A stretch of 64,000 bases of DNA from Amphirosellinia nigrospora (GCA_004123355.1 SCHM01000001.1:10984193-11048192), one strand, 5' to 3'; shown: positions 11,904 through 25,300, counted from the first letter of the stretch. Translations and numbers: made by a program. The notes: generated by a model from the letters alone, not told the origin.

Positions 11904-14900
11904 GGCGACAAGTCTGTGAATCTGCAAAATTCTGTTATCAGCACGACATCCCATGTAGGCCTCGTCCGCTTTAACCGATGATCCAATGACTCGTTTGCAG
12001 CGATGTGGTTAGGTGGTGGCAGTGGTGCAAACTACTGGTCCTTGGATGATAGAGGCTTCGCCGTGGTGTAAACGCAGTAAGCGGTGTCGTGACCGCAAGC
12101 TTGGTCTTGTCCTGGGGTCATTCCAGCAGCAGCCTAGGATGTGCGGGGCCAAGCCGTCGGATGCATCAGATGCGCGCACGTGGAGAATCGTGCTGCGATC
12201 CATCGTGATGCTCTGAGGTTGGTAAGGCGTTTGCGATGTACATGTGCAACCAACTGTAGGGTTTATCTGCCTGGCGCACAAGTGAGATAGCATTACGTAT
12301 AATCGCATTAGCCGGCGAGCAAGCGTCTGCTAACATATGCGCTCATGTGTAGGTGCAGAAAATGCATCAGACATCCCATCTCTAGCTTCAAGGCTCCGTG
12401 CACCGGCCCTCTTGAATCGCCGCATCCCCTCTGTTCAGTCTTGAGGTCTCGCGACCCGACGCAAGAGGCAACTCTATATGGTGGATTCGAGAGCAGCCAT
12501 CTTGCCAAGTTCCGAAGAGCGGCCCGACATGTCATGTTATCGGTCTTCTTGGGGAACCGCCTGTCAAGCATGCCTCGATGGCGCGCATGCACTGCATACT
12601 TGCCTGTATGCAACTATGCAAGCAACCCGTACCGTCCTGCTGCAAACCCGGACAACCGGAACGCTTGGATATTGCGGTCGGCCAATGAGAAGTTTACATC
12701 TCATACACCATACGCCCAAGCCGTCGGTGATTGATTGCTTCGGGCTACCATAGTAGGAAGCGGGCGCGCAATGACCACACTTCAGGCCACTGGGGCTGCT
12801 GTTATGTAGGTACTTGGAATGCAAATACCAGCGGGGCGAGTAACAAGTCGCTTCGGGCGACGGCCGGGCGATGTAGTCCTGTCGCAAATAGAAAGTAAAG
12901 CGACTGGTTGTGATTTCAGGCGCCACTATGCATTATCGCTCTCGGATCCAGAAGGAGACGACTGTCGGATTCGAAAAGCAATAAGATCGGCCGGGGAAGA
13001 TCGTGGTTGATGTCATGTCGCACAACAGAGGGTGGAGGGTCGACATTGATCACTATTTGGTCGATTTCTGCGTTGCCATGTACTATATTCGCGCCGTATG
13101 TTGCGCCGTGCCACACCACATCGCTGCAGTCGGGCGCAAAGGGTACCCCGAGGGCTGGGGGAGGGTTGGAGGGTTGGAGGGCATTATCGGGTGACAGACA
13201 TAGAGTGACTTAACTTACTTGCTCAAGCTTTGCGACGACAAGGTCTAGTCCTTGTAACGGTTTCCTACGTCAAGCTTCGTCTGCTTCGTCTTCTACTATC
13301 CGATCCAACGGCAACCTTCTTCTCTTCAGCTTCCAAGCGACTCTCGTCTTCTCCCGAACACGACAACCTCGGATATATCGAGTAGATAATGATGCGGAAA
13401 GTGTGGAGAGGAAGAAAAAAGAGAAGAGGGAAAAAGGATGCCAGTAGAAATGGGCCCGGGGGGTGTGGAAAGAAAGACAGGCCGCGACTTTCAGGCAGGA
13501 CTGCTGCTACTGCTACTGGCTGCTGCTGCCGCTGCCGCTGCTACTGACGGCTTGCTTGTGCTTTGCGTGACTGTGACTGGGCTGGACCGGGAAGTTGAAA
13601 CTGGAAATAGTGGAGGACCGAGGGCGCACTACGGGCCAACTAGCCTAGCCTAGCCTTACCCAGTGCACTAGGTATAAGGGAAGGAAGGATTGGAGGCGAG
13701 GGGAGAGGGATAAGGATGGATCATGGGATGGGATGGAGGGTGCTTGGCGAGGGGGACGGGTATAGGAAATTGGAAAATCGAATGGCACTAGCTACTGCAC
13801 CGTGGATCGACCTACAGCACTTTAACGACTTCCCTGACTTACTTCCTTTTCTGTTGTGTCTCTTATGACTTGATTTGGTGGAGCGATCCGAAAACGACGA
13901 CGATGTGACCATGGCCCGTAACAATGCCTTATTAGAGACAAGACTATCTAGGCAAGACAAGAGGGGCACAGCAGTACCTACTAGACAATATGAGAATTTT
14001 ATTCAACTGAACATCTCGCTAGAATGCGTAAATATTAAGTATTTGTAGCTATGGCCTATATACCTAAATATCGCAGTCATATATAAGCTAGCCACCTGGG
14101 CATTATATTTTAGACATTAGGTACTTATATCTCAGTGCCTACCGATGGGCAGAGCAGCGGGCAATAATATACTTACTCTCTGTAGTCTATCCTATATACG
14201 GTATGCCGTGCGTCCGTTAGATGATACCTGTCTACCTACCTCCTGAGAACCAACACAGTCATTATCTCTATTCTATAAGCGACAGCTGGACACATGTCTC
14301 GGTATAAAAACGGACCTGCATACGTCGGTGCCTTGTGAGAGGTTAGGTAGTTGGTGCGCCTGTTTCCGGTACCCTCCTGCGTAACGAGTAATGTTGAGTC
14401 AGTCGGGTTAATGAACGTGAATCATCAACCTACACGCCCTTCTCCGAATAATAGTATAGAAATGTTGCGCTAATACGACAAGCAACTATATCCCATATAT
14501 GAAGTGGATGCCGAGACACGACGACGCGAGGCAAAAACACCAACAAAATAGGATTACCCAAAGGTTAGCTGGCGACATCAATCAATCATCCAGCCCAAGA
14601 CGCCCGATACCGAAACGCTCCCTGACCCGACAGCCAACCAAGCTGGCGGTACTTGACATGCCCAAAAGCGTCGTGCAGATGCACAGACGCTCGGTTATGG
14701 GAAAAGCGGAGGGATATCGCATCCTGTCATTTCGGCTTGTCCAATCACACGGCCGTCGCAAACATCCAGCAGCCAACTACACCCCCGCCCCCTCCACAAG
14801 CGTCGAAATACGTTATGTCTAAGTAGGACTATCTTGCGCCGAATGTTCCGTGGGAAAATACCCAGAGGTTAGATAGGTAGTTTGTCTGTCTGATCATTGC

Positions 14901-15476
14901 CTATACCCATTCCATTCGGCACGTACGCATCCGCACCTAATCTGAGTCTTTTCGGCCATCTGCTTAGGACATGTAGATTCTAGCCGACTAAGTGGCTAGG
15001 CTACGCGGTAGTATGTGATTCTAGATGCATGCCTAGTTGGGTCACTAGTCAAGGATCATGTTGATAGCAAAGTTTAACTCGCGCATGGTAGGCAACAACT
15101 TGTACGAACAAAACGTTGGAATGAGAATCGCACGCTTATTAATGCTGTTTAGTGGAGGGTATTGGTAGTTAATTTTCTTAATTCATGCCTTAATAGTGAT
15201 GATCTTCTGATAACTTTAATGTTGTCGAATAAAGCAACCCAACGCCGGTGGCTAGCAGAACAGTCGTCGCCTCCCCTCTACTCCACAAATCCTTAGGTGT
15301 ACAGTACCCGTATGCGCCCGTACACAAATGTACATAACCTCGACGCGATATTCTACACGGAGTGTTCTATGCCCAGTAAGTTTCATTAAGTTTTCCGCTT
15401 TGGCCATTATCCTCTCTGGCTGTGGATGAGTTACCATGGGCCCCTTTCCCGGCCGCCCGGCTACTCAGGTATGGGC
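11904..15476. other. Intergenic, no gene seen
   Basis: A 3.6-kb region. It includes the presumed gis2 leader and promoter, a trinucleotide repeat near 13500-13545, and AT-rich DNA at 13980-14480. Open frames of 60-130 codons (for example 12345-12734 and 14499-14822) have no recognisable content. Confidence 0.45.
13498..13546. repeat. CTG/CTGCCG trinucleotide repeat
   Basis: Imperfect run of CTG, CTA and CCG triplets (CTGCTGCTACTGCTACTGGC and onward). It reads as a Leu/Ala homopolymer in an otherwise unrecognised frame, so it is treated as a microsatellite. Confidence 0.6.
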
Positions 15477-16872
15477 CTAAAAACTCCGATTCAAAGTCGG
15501 GTGCGGTAGTGGTGGCATATCTGTCGTAGAAATGGCCGGTGTGCCTATCGTAGACGCAGAATAAATTGAAGATGGCGGCGGCGCAATAGATCGAGGGCGC
15601 GCATCGACCACATAATCAATACCGTCATCCGAGGCGTAGGAAGGTGGTCGGCGTTGTGCGGTATGGGGCGTTTCCTTCATCATTATCCCCGTTTGAGGAC
15701 GGCGCTGATGTTGTCGACGAAGGTGGCGGTGATCGGGTACGTTGCCAGTAGAAGCGGTTAGGATCTACACGCTATTCTCACGAGAAGCGGTAAGCATGCG
15801 AAGTCATAGGGAGAAAGCAACGGCTCAGTAAATGACGAGACCAAAGAAAGACTTACCACACTCTCGCGCCATAACCCATACGCCGGAGGCTTCAGCTGCG
15901 TGGCCTCACTCTCAATCCCAGCAGCTTCTTCATCTCGTGCCAGTACAACACGGATTGGCTGTATTGGAATTGCATATCCTGGGTGTCCGTATTTATTTGC
16001 CTCGATATCGTTCCCTGAGCCACCTTGTCGGCTTCGCGGTCGAGCGAGAAGCATGCATAGCATAATGAGGCTATGACAGAAAAATACGGCCGTCAGGAGG
16101 ATGAGCAGGATCAGCAGTATACTGAACTCGCTCGTATTGATATTCTTTGTTATAGAAAGGGAGAGATCTGCATTAAATGGTAAGTAAGCGCGCCTCTCAA
16201 CAAATATAATGTGAACACAGCATACATATTGTAAGCATCGTTATCAGAAAGGTACTGATACGAAACAGCGCAGAATGAGCAATCGTGCCCGCCGCGACTT
16301 GACCCATGGGAAGCAGAAAAGAAATTTTGTCGGCGGTTCTTTGTGTTGGCGTCTCCGCGAGCTGCCTGAATTATCTCGTTGTCGACGCCTCCCGTTCTCC
16401 GCGATGTTAGCTAGATGTAGTTCTGCCAGACCCGACCGTTAAACGTCGAGCGGCGCACATTTCGTTCAGGTTCTGCTCCGTTTGTCCGCGCTGCGCGTGG
16501 CCGAGTTAGAATCGGAAAACGCTGTGTTTGAGTACGAGCTCTCGATGCCTGCGAGGAAGTCTCGCGATCATGGGTCCCATTTTCCAGTGACGCCCGAGTC
16601 GATGTGTCTTGGGTTCTAGAGCTTGCAAGGCTTGAAAGGCTGTTGAGTTGGAGATTTGGTCCATCGTCTTCGGATTCCCCTTCATTAGGAAGCGCCCGCG
16701 CCCCCAAACTTAGCCTCTTGCGAATAATCTAGGTATTGTGGGACGGCTGTTGCTGAATAGCCTCGAGCCACTCTGTGTCTGTTCTTCCACGCCTGGTGGG
16801 CCTTGTCGCTCGAGTTGAGGGTTTCTTCGTGGGCCTGCCCCTCCCTAATACACTCGTTCTAATAAAGTTCAT
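15477..16872 (-). CDS. Conserved fungal two-pass membrane protein, function unknown
   Basis: Reads from MNFIRTSVLGRGRPTKKPST (start 16872) through a Ser/Arg-rich segment with LQLNSLSSLASSRT. A juxtamembrane block follows (KFLFCFPWVKSRRARLLILR), then a first hydrophobic span near 16215-16290. An intron (GTATGC...TGCAG) separates it from a second span FSILLILLILLTAVFFCHSL. The cytosolic tail carries the family motif PPAYGLWRESV, a further intron, RVDPNRFYWQR, and a Pro-rich end with RPPSYASDDGIDYVV. The gene is interrupted in this assembly by an in-frame TAG at 16731-16729 and by frame changes near 16410-16385, 16250 and 15690. The PPAYG-WR-SVR tail recurs in uncharacterised fungal membrane proteins; no role can be assigned. 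Confidence 0.55.
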
Positions 16873-19686
16873 ATCGACCTTGATGATGTATTACTATCGT
16901 CGTAGTTGGTCCTGCTATGACTAGTGCGTAGACTGAGTTCCAAGATCAAACCAGCAGAAAAGAAATAGAAAATAAAAAAGAGGCCGATCTCCACAATCGG
17001 TAGAGAGAGTAGAGCTTTGGGTAAACAAAGTCTTTAGTTTAATTATGACTAGGGACGCGTCGAGTTGTGGTGGATGGCGTCTTAGCAGGCTTCGTATTGG
17101 ATAGTTCCTTAACGATTGGAGAGTGGCCGCAGGCCGGGAATTGGATACCTCAAGACCCAAATTATTCAGTAAAACTCAGTTAATAATGCGCATTTCATGC
17201 TCCCAGAGCACGGCAAAACGAGGGCAAGAATGGAATTCGCAGAATGATGTCTTGATTGTGATGAGAAAGAAGAGCATCACGATCTATGAATTTTCCGGAA
17301 ATGGGGAGAAACGCCAAGGGGCAGGGTTAGCTCTCTACTTGTAAGAGAAATATGGGACGGGAGATCAAGGACAGGCCTAAACGTCACGAGTGTTCGCGCC
17401 GACGACATGGTCCTAGTTTTTCAATGCAAAAACACCACTTGAACCACTTGAACCTAGGCCGCCTGTACCCCTGCGTATTCCTACTTAACGAGTGGGATCG
17501 CCTGTCTGGTCTCAATTACCACATCCGCATACCTAGCTGAATGGCACCGAATAACGAGTAGCAACCGTAATAAGGAGGTCGTGCATGTGTAGAGTGGGGT
17601 CAATGGTTCCCAACGCAGGTACCAAGTAACAACATGGCTGCATTATGTACGCAGAGGCGATGGGAGGTACGCTCAAATACGTTACAGGTTGGCTATATTT
17701 GCGTGTAGTAGCATTAGGCGCGGAGGTTACATGGTGCGTTTGAGCAGGAATGCGAAGTCCTGCTATGGTCAGGGCCTCGGCGCAGGTGGAACTTAGGGGG
17801 TGTTTTGGTTGGTTGGTGGCGGATCGATTGTTTCGAAATCGAATCGTAGTTAGCCAATCATAATTGGCTATCCAGACCCTTTATAGCTGCACGATACCTA
17901 CATAAATTGGAAGACACAAAAGGTTGTCGGCTCAGGAAGATAGATCATGATATGTTATAGTTGTTCACTTCAACAATCTTAAGCTAGACAACACTTACAG
18001 TATGAGGTCAGAGGATGCAATTAAAATCCCCTCACTTACAGATGTCGAAGCCTACTAATGAATGCAACTTAACTTTTCTGCACGTTCAGGGGTGCTTCTC
18101 ATGGGAGTGTGGTCCAGGAAGCGCCGACAAAAGCAGTGTAACACGCACCTATCGCGAGTTATGGCTCATGTTTCTATTGCGGCTGACCTTTTACCATTAT
18201 CGCGGTCCAATTATAATCAATTTTGCATTACATTCTTTTACTACACCTATATTTAGCGAGACTTCTATTGTCTAATAGGGTAAAATTATTTGCCTTTAGA
18301 AAAACAAGTTCCCCTATTGTTAGTGAAAAGTCCGTCTTACTGATGAAGTTGACATGGATAAATGAAGAGATTGGTCTTCGCTGAAGCTACATAGCTGTCT
18401 TATATCGAGCTTACTGCTATATATAAGACATACATGAGTACAGATGCGACACTGATATTAGGCCTAAGACTATCGATTTGATAGATTGTCTGTAGCAGAG
18501 GTCTTAAATCTATTGAGGAGCATCGAGCCTGGGCATTCATGAAGGGACGAGATATATTGACATCAATACTTTACATATTAAAAAGCCGTAGCCAGTAGTG
18601 ACTCATCCAGACACTTTAATGGTCATGAACAACTTCATCTTAGCTCTCCCTCCGCCATCGTTGGGTAATATGGCAAGCTCGCCTCCTATCAGCGCGGCCA
18701 GTACGTCTTAAAAGTTGGTGGCTCAGATTACAGCTAGGAAATCGCACACTACGGAGAGACTAAGCATGTTCGTTCACACCTCACGATGGGTAGGAGTGTA
18801 TTTTCACGCATAATATGTATAAGTATTTATAGTCTTGCCAGGCACGCTTTCAAGCGGACAGGTTGCTATTAAACTAAACAAAAGCAATCCTGAGAATGCC
18901 CATTAGGTCCTGATAATAAAAGATACCCATATTAATCAACTGGAACTCCAGCCAAACTCAACCACGATTACATGTCGTAGGGCCGGCAACACGACCGAAG
19001 CAACGAGACTTGTGTATGCATTATCCTTGCACTTTCTATCTGCCACCCCCTGCAACGTCTTCCTCCACAACTATTAGGAGTTCACTAATGAGATCACCAC
19101 CCTCCTCATACATGTCTAGTACGTAGCCATACTAATAGAGATGGGTTTTTTGAGCATATATATAGCCTTACTGATAATGCAGCGCGTCTTATTTGATATT
19201 GTATTGCCGGGTATCATGTGCGAAGACAACTAACACTATCTTCGAAGTGGAATAGCACTGCGGAACGCCTCTTATTTTGATAATACATGCATGTGCCTGT
19301 TCTGGCACCTATTAGATACCCTCACGAGAATGGTTATTGATTAGCTGTTGTTGCGTTTCTACTATTTCAAGTAAACTTAAACAGCAGACTTGTCTGTCAT
19401 GGTTTGTTGTAATTGTGCGAAATAGTTAAAGGCCAGGACGGGAGCAACACCTGTTAGATTTCCTTTGAGTTCGTAAATTTGAATGTCGGTTCGAATGTAC
19501 GCACCGGTAATTCGACCTGCTTGTTGCTCTACAAGTTTGTGGAGACCAATCGGATTTGGGTTAAACTAGAGAAAATCAATCGACTGCTAAAACTCTCAAT
19601 TAGGCAAAGCTATAAGAGGCGGTGGCTGTTCAAGTAATGTCTTGACTCTCATGGCTAGCCTTCAGGCTGATCAGATGACAGATTGG
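16873..19686. other. Intergenic, no gene seen
   Basis: A 2.8-kb AT-leaning region with no recognisable coding content on either strand. The 18290-19650 part has especially frequent stops in all frames. Confidence 0.45.
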
Positions 19687-20942
19687 TTATCGAAGCTCTC
19701 CAAGAAGCATGCGACGATCCGAAGAGGCGGATAAAACTAACGAAAAGTTAGTTCGAAAGTTTCTTGTAGTGCATTTCAATCCAACTTACTAATCGGTTCA
19801 TCATTAGACGTAAACTCGGCGCAGTTTACGGTGCCCTTGTGGCCGGGAGCTTATATAGAAGCTTCCCGTTGTCGTTTGACCATATAACCACGGTCCCATC
19901 ACCGGCTCCAGCCGCAATCTTTCTGCCCGTTTTATCCCAGCTCGCTCGGATTAAGTTCTTTTCAATGCCCATTTGTGCGCCATCAAACGTTCGAATGTGC
20001 CGTTCCGTGGGAGCAAATGGCCGTATATCCCATGTGGCTGTTGAGTCGTGGGAGTAGGACAAGAGTGACTGAGAGTCGGGAGAAACTCGCAAACTAGTGA
20101 TTGTATCATTATGACCTAACATGGAGTAAACGACAGCTTTCTTCCGCATATCCCAAACCTTTATATCGTTGTCGATGCCACCGGAATAAATTTCGTTGCC
20201 AGCTTCGGAAACGCGACGGCAGTGACTGGGAAGTGTCTCGATATGGTCCACAGCATTTTTCGTACGAGGATCCCAAATGCCGATTGTGCCATCATCACTT
20301 GCGCTAATCAATAGCTCCTCGCCCCGCTTGCTGATATCCATGGCGTTTATGATCTCTTCGTGGCCTACATATCGCCGTATTCTGGCGCCCGATGTCAGGT
20401 CCCAGCTGGCCAGATGCATGTCGGCAGAAGCGGAGTAGAGGATTCAGAGTCTCGAGACCATTGTAAATCGAGGACAGCGCCTTTGTGGCCGGTCAGGACG
20501 CCGTAGTTCTCACACGCACCAGAGGAATTCCATAACACTGTCATTCGTTATTAGCAACCGCACATACGGCTTAGGGGGAATAGGGTCGAATGGAAAGACG
20601 GATAGAGTTACGATATACTTCTGTCCATGGACCCGGACGCGATTAGGTTTCCAGTGGGATCAAACTTGGCTGAAAAGATCTCCCTGAATGACCACTAAGC
20701 TCCATAAGCGGAGCCTCGAGGTTGCTTGTCCTGACCACCTACATCGAGCACCCATCAGCATCGAGTTCACTAGTGCAAAGGTACTAAGTCACCGCAAGTA
20801 TGAAGGACGTACGGACTGAACCAGGGCACCACCAGAGGCGTCATCGCGTTGAGAGCGCGGTGCTCGTACCTGGCTTCTGCCGCTTAACAACCAACTGCCC
20901 AGCGCCCGCGTCGTCGGCGGCAGGTCGCTTTTCGGCAGACAT
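19687..20942 (-). CDS. spf38: U5 snRNP 40 kDa-type WD40 protein (SNRNP40/Spf38 family)
   Basis: WD40 propeller protein of the U5 snRNP, part of the spliceosome around Prp8. Exons: 20942-20813, 20738-20619, 20537-19790 and 19736-19687. Exon 1 starts MSAEKRPAADDAGAGQLVVK. Repeats recognisable in order include MELSGHSG...IASGSMDR, LTGHKGAVLDLQWSRDSE, YVGHEEIINAMDISKRGEE, YSGGIDNDIKVWDMRKKAV, SMLGHNDTITSLRVSPDSQS and IRASWDKTGRKIAAGAGDGT. The last intron (GTAAGT to TTAG) rejoins the frame as EPI-ILSASSDRRMLLGELR, the expected family end. One-base deletions are inferred at GGGAG (near 20690), GAATCC (near 20440) and CCCGG (near 19840). A short slipped segment lies near 20205-20235, where the expected FPVTAVA is in another frame. 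Confidence 0.8.
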
Positions 20943-21595
20943 TGTAAACACGCTTCCCTTCGATTCCGGTAGAGTCGTTGGCGGAACAGGATGCTTGTCT
21001 GCTTGGGAGCAGCGAGTGGTAACTGGCAGCCGGGTGGGTAGGACGCCTCGCGTTCACGAAACCTTGAAGAAGACTAAAACAGATGGGTAGGCTGGGCGTG
21101 ATGTTTAGCCTTGGCAGAGGTGAAAGCGACGTCCGTCTACCTTGTGGCGGGACCTAAATTGTGTTGCGCTTCCGCTGGCGCATCTACATTTGCACGTGCC
21201 GTAGGTAGGTAGCTAGGTAGGTACGCGGAGAGCTCAAGCTTCAATTGAAAATATGGCGGAGCAAGGATGTTCCGCAAAACCCACCTTTTCCACCGATGCA
21301 GTCTCTAGATTGGTGGGGCCGTGGCCCAGGGCGGGGTGGTGCTGAAAGTGTAGGTACCTCCCCGCTGATACTCCCAGATCTCCCAGATAGAGGTTGCTTC
21401 TACTGGTCACCTATATTCTCACCGCCCAAATACTGCCGTACCTTGCGTGCGCTTCCTTATACCTTTCAGGCCCCAGCCTCTATATCATTTTGCCTGCATT
21501 GTGCTCGTGTTCTGCGTCGCGTTGGAAACGTTGCGCTGTACTGGAGACGCTGTCCATGATCTGACCAGGTCCGGCCTATAGCTCGCCAGTCGGGC
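20943..21595. promoter_or_regulatory. Divergent promoter, U5 40K gene / bet3
   Basis: About 650 nt between two head-to-head housekeeping genes. It contains TAGGTAGGTAGCTAGGTAGG near 21203-21222. No core promoter element is claimed. Confidence 0.4.
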
Positions 21596-22379
21596 ATGTC
21601 AGCCAACAAAGCCGCCCGTGTGGGCGAAGAGTAGGTCTCTCACAATCCGCTAAATTGCTATTTATGAGAGGGAGACTCCCCGCTAAATGATGATAGAATA
21701 TGGAAGTAAGTTTAAATACCTCGCCTTTCTCGCGTTGTGGTCATCTCGGAATGTGATCCTCACACAATTCGTAAAGGGGCCGCGTCGACAAAGTGAATGC
21801 CGAACTTGTTGTCTTGACCTATGGCACCATAGTCGCCCAGCTATGCAAGGACTTTGACAGTGATTACGTCCAAGTCAATAAACAGCTCGACAAGATGGGA
21901 TACAATATCGGCCTGCGACTTATAGAGGACTATCTTGCCAAATCCAACACCATGCGGCGGTGTAGCAACTTCCGAGAAACGGCTGATATGCTCGCTAAGG
22001 TACACACATCTCTTAGCAGCCACGATCCCTTCGTGATGGCCTGGGACTAACCGTGCGCGCGCTCGCGCTGGCAGGTCGGATTTAAGATCTTCCTCAACAT
22101 TACGCCGACGGTCACAAACTGACAAGTGACAGCAAGCAGTTCTCTCGTTTTGAGGAAACCCCTTAGCAGATTTCGTCGAGTTGCCCGATGATGCAGACAG
22201 ACGAGTTATGGTATTCTAACATATTTCTGCGGAGTACTGCGCAGGGGCATTGGAGATGGTGCAAATGCAAGTTGAGGCGCACTTCATTAGTGACGTGCTA
22301 AGGGGTAATGACACTACTGAGATGCGGGTTCTCCTTAATCCGGTATATCGACGACGAATTGCCTCCAGAGGATGATTAG
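21596..22379 (+). CDS. bet3: TRAPP complex subunit Bet3
   Basis: Core subunit of the TRAPP tethering/GEF complex acting at the Golgi. Inferred exons: 21596-21630 (MSANKAARVGE...), a 9-nt microexon 21697-21705, 21777-21999 and 22075-22379. Joining exons 1-3 gives GEEIWKGRVDKVNAELVVL, the family N-terminus. Further family blocks are TYGTIVAQLCKDFD, NKQLDKMGYNIGLRLIEDYL and CSNFRETADM; this last includes the region of the conserved palmitoylated Cys. After the third intron come KVGFKIFLNITPTVTN, FVELPDD, DELWYSNI, MVQMQVEAHFISDVLRG and the ending IDDELPPEDD. Exon 4 needs several one-base repairs: TGG after TN, the AAAC run in EENP, the region near 22245, and near 22345. The product is about 190 aa, the normal size. 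The gene lies head-to-head with the U5 40K gene. Confidence 0.85.
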
Positions 22380-25300
22380 AAATAAACAATGACAACTACT
22401 TAACATGAAGTCTGAGGACCTCCGACAAGCCGCGAGCTCTGGCAGGCTCATTCTATTTCAATCATTAATAAGTCTTTAATCGTTCTCTCTAGCAGGCTGC
22501 ATTTACAAGATATAGCGTTGTTGACAAGTGAAAAGTGACATAAGTGCGGTTTAAGATGGCGCTCAGTTCTTCGTCAGGCCTAGCCATAAAACCTCTTCAT
22601 TTACGCCTAGTATTAGTAGTCCTAATAAAATTTCACATCTAGCACCTGCGATGCTGAGAAAAGGGCCAGCTCAATTACAGACTGACTATCCATTATACCT
22701 ACAGTGTATAGATGCTATTCCAATTACGGTGTTTCTTCACAAAATGCCACCTCCACTTGTCTCGGCTACGGGAGTAGGATAGAGGCAGCGGCAATGCCGG
22801 GCTAGTAGCATCCGTGATGAACACACCAGCCGAATCTCGGTTCTCAAGCCTGTTATTCCTGCGGGTAATGGACTTATACGGATCGGACGACGGACCGCGC
22901 CGTCTGTACGCAAGCCCCACCCTTGGTTCAGCACCTGCGGGCAGCTTGCAGCAAGTCATTATAGCAGTCCTATGCCCAATCAGGTACGCCACCTACCTCC
23001 TGCCAAAAGAGTTTTGCATACAGTTTCTCCATGGTAAATCAGACGCAATACTACCTAGGTATTCAAGATGGGCTGCCAAGGCGATCATTGCATCTGTAGA
23101 TAGTTATGTAGTAGCGCCAGTTGAGTCCCTGCAATGTTCCTGCGTTGGTGTTCTGCCACCATTTTTTAGCGTCCCATGCTGATGGATACGATCGCCCATC
23201 ACATCAACACCCACCTAAAGGGCGGGCGAAGACAGGTTGGACTTAAAAATAGGAGCGCCAGTCAGGTATATATATATATATATATATATTCCACTTTGCT
23301 AGCCCCGCCGCTGGTGGTGAACTTTGAACGATTACTAGAATGGTCACATATTTTGCCCCCAAGAATATAAATGACGACAAAAATCGGGACGATGGGAAGA
23401 AGAATTGCTACATTGGCTGATGGAAGGTAGGAATCTGAGATGATTCGGTATAAGCCTATGACCTGATTTGAAGAAGCTATGTTATATACAATATGTGACT
23501 AATTTTTTTGTTGCATTTGATGTGAGGGATGCCAAGCCGATTAAGTGGGACCCAGACCAAGAAATACGCCCAAGCAAAGCCAGGAGGTAGCTGATGGCTG
23601 TTGGGCTTTGATGGTGCGAAGGGCTTTATTGCGTGATCCCACGTGTTCCCACACAAACCGACCCAGGGACGAGCTAAGATACCCAGGTATACCTGAGCCC
23701 CGTGCTCAAATATTCGCCCAGATGGGGCTCCCTTGCTGTAACTTTCCACACTGTCGTACAGTACAGTTCGACAATGGGAAAGATTGCTACCTAGGTATTG
23801 CGTCTCAGAGAACCTAGCCAGATACTTGTAGAAGCAGGACATATTATTGTAGCGCGAGGCCGCCAGGAAAAGTAGGTATCGTAAGGTTGGTCTCGGGAAC
23901 AATGAACAGTCTATTGGGAACCAAGATGCTTCTTTGCCTAAGCTTGCGTATCCACCATACCGATATAAACCTTAAAGCTCGAGGATAAAGATGAATTATT
24001 CATGTTAGTGTGACAGGATATATTTACAGATGTTTGTCTAGGTACTTAACCTATCCCCTCCCTACGAACATGGTTGATGTTAGTTTCACTCATGATAAAT
24101 AACTACTTACCTTACCTACCCAGGTACCTACTTAGTACTAAACAGAGAGGCTCGCAGTATCGAAGCTGGCTTACGTGTGTCTGCCTGGCCTTGCTGCCTC
24201 TACTTACAGGACAGCTAATGTCCTGTAAATAGATGCGAATGTCCCAAATCCATATGGTGTACCAGCTGTATCGAGCGTGGAAGTTGAGGTTAAGCCCATC
24301 GGGATAGACAACCATAATCCTACCTCCTGCAGTGCGGTAACTCGTGGTTACCGGTAGGTCTAGGTAGATATCGTGTTGTAAGATGCAGTATAGAATAACT
24401 TGAAGTTGAACTGGTTAATTCATACAGACATAGTCAGGTTGGATGTAGAAGATGTAGAAGGAACCTACCTATCTAACTCACCTGACGCGCCATGAAAGTT
24501 TCCTGCTATCTAGATTCGTGCCACGGAATGCCCGCAGACCCCTCCGCGCAAGCCCAACCACTGATTGTTCTCTATAAAACACGGCTGACCGCCATCATCT
24601 CTCTCCGTCCACGCTCTCTAACTAATTGATCGCAAGAATCATTTGATCTCTCGTCCAGCTAGTTTTTGGACGTTGCCGCTGCCAATACAACGAACTACCA
24701 CTAGTAGCCACCACCCCAGCCTGTCTGTCCCTCCACATTGGAACTTAGCCCCGGCCACATTCGGGCTCGGTTACTATTGTTGTCGATACGCCTAACTGGC
24801 TGACTACCTACTGTACCCGACCGGGACGCTGGCAGCCTTGTATAGCGCATCCCCTCCCTGCCCACCAGCCCGTGCTTCTCCCCTACGTGCTATAGGCAAC
24901 CTCGCTATCTTGGGACTTCTTTCTCTGCACCCACAACCAGCAACGCGCACGAAACGAACCACCAGGACCCCTCGAATGTTCCGTGGCCCAGACAGGTACT
25001 GCAACAGCAGTGTTCCCTTGCTCCGGCACAGCTGCGCATAGCGAGAAAATAAACAAGCAAACAAGCAACCTGACCACTCTGTCAGTTAACTGAAGAACTA
25101 GGCGGTCCAAACACAGTCGATCGTGACTCGGATTCAGCTGCTGCCGGAAGTTTCCAACTGGTGCATACAAGGGCTCTCCGCCTTCCATCTCCCCATCTCC
25201 AATCATCGGATTGCGCATTCTCACACTTTGACAGCCCAGCCCCCACCCAGCTACGCTAGCACCCCCTGCTGGCGTTCTGGCACTGGCACTGGAACTGGCA

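Noticed and set aside
11904-11954. Upstream in-frame start for gis2
   Set aside because: The added residues are not part of the Gis2 family and probably lie in the leader.
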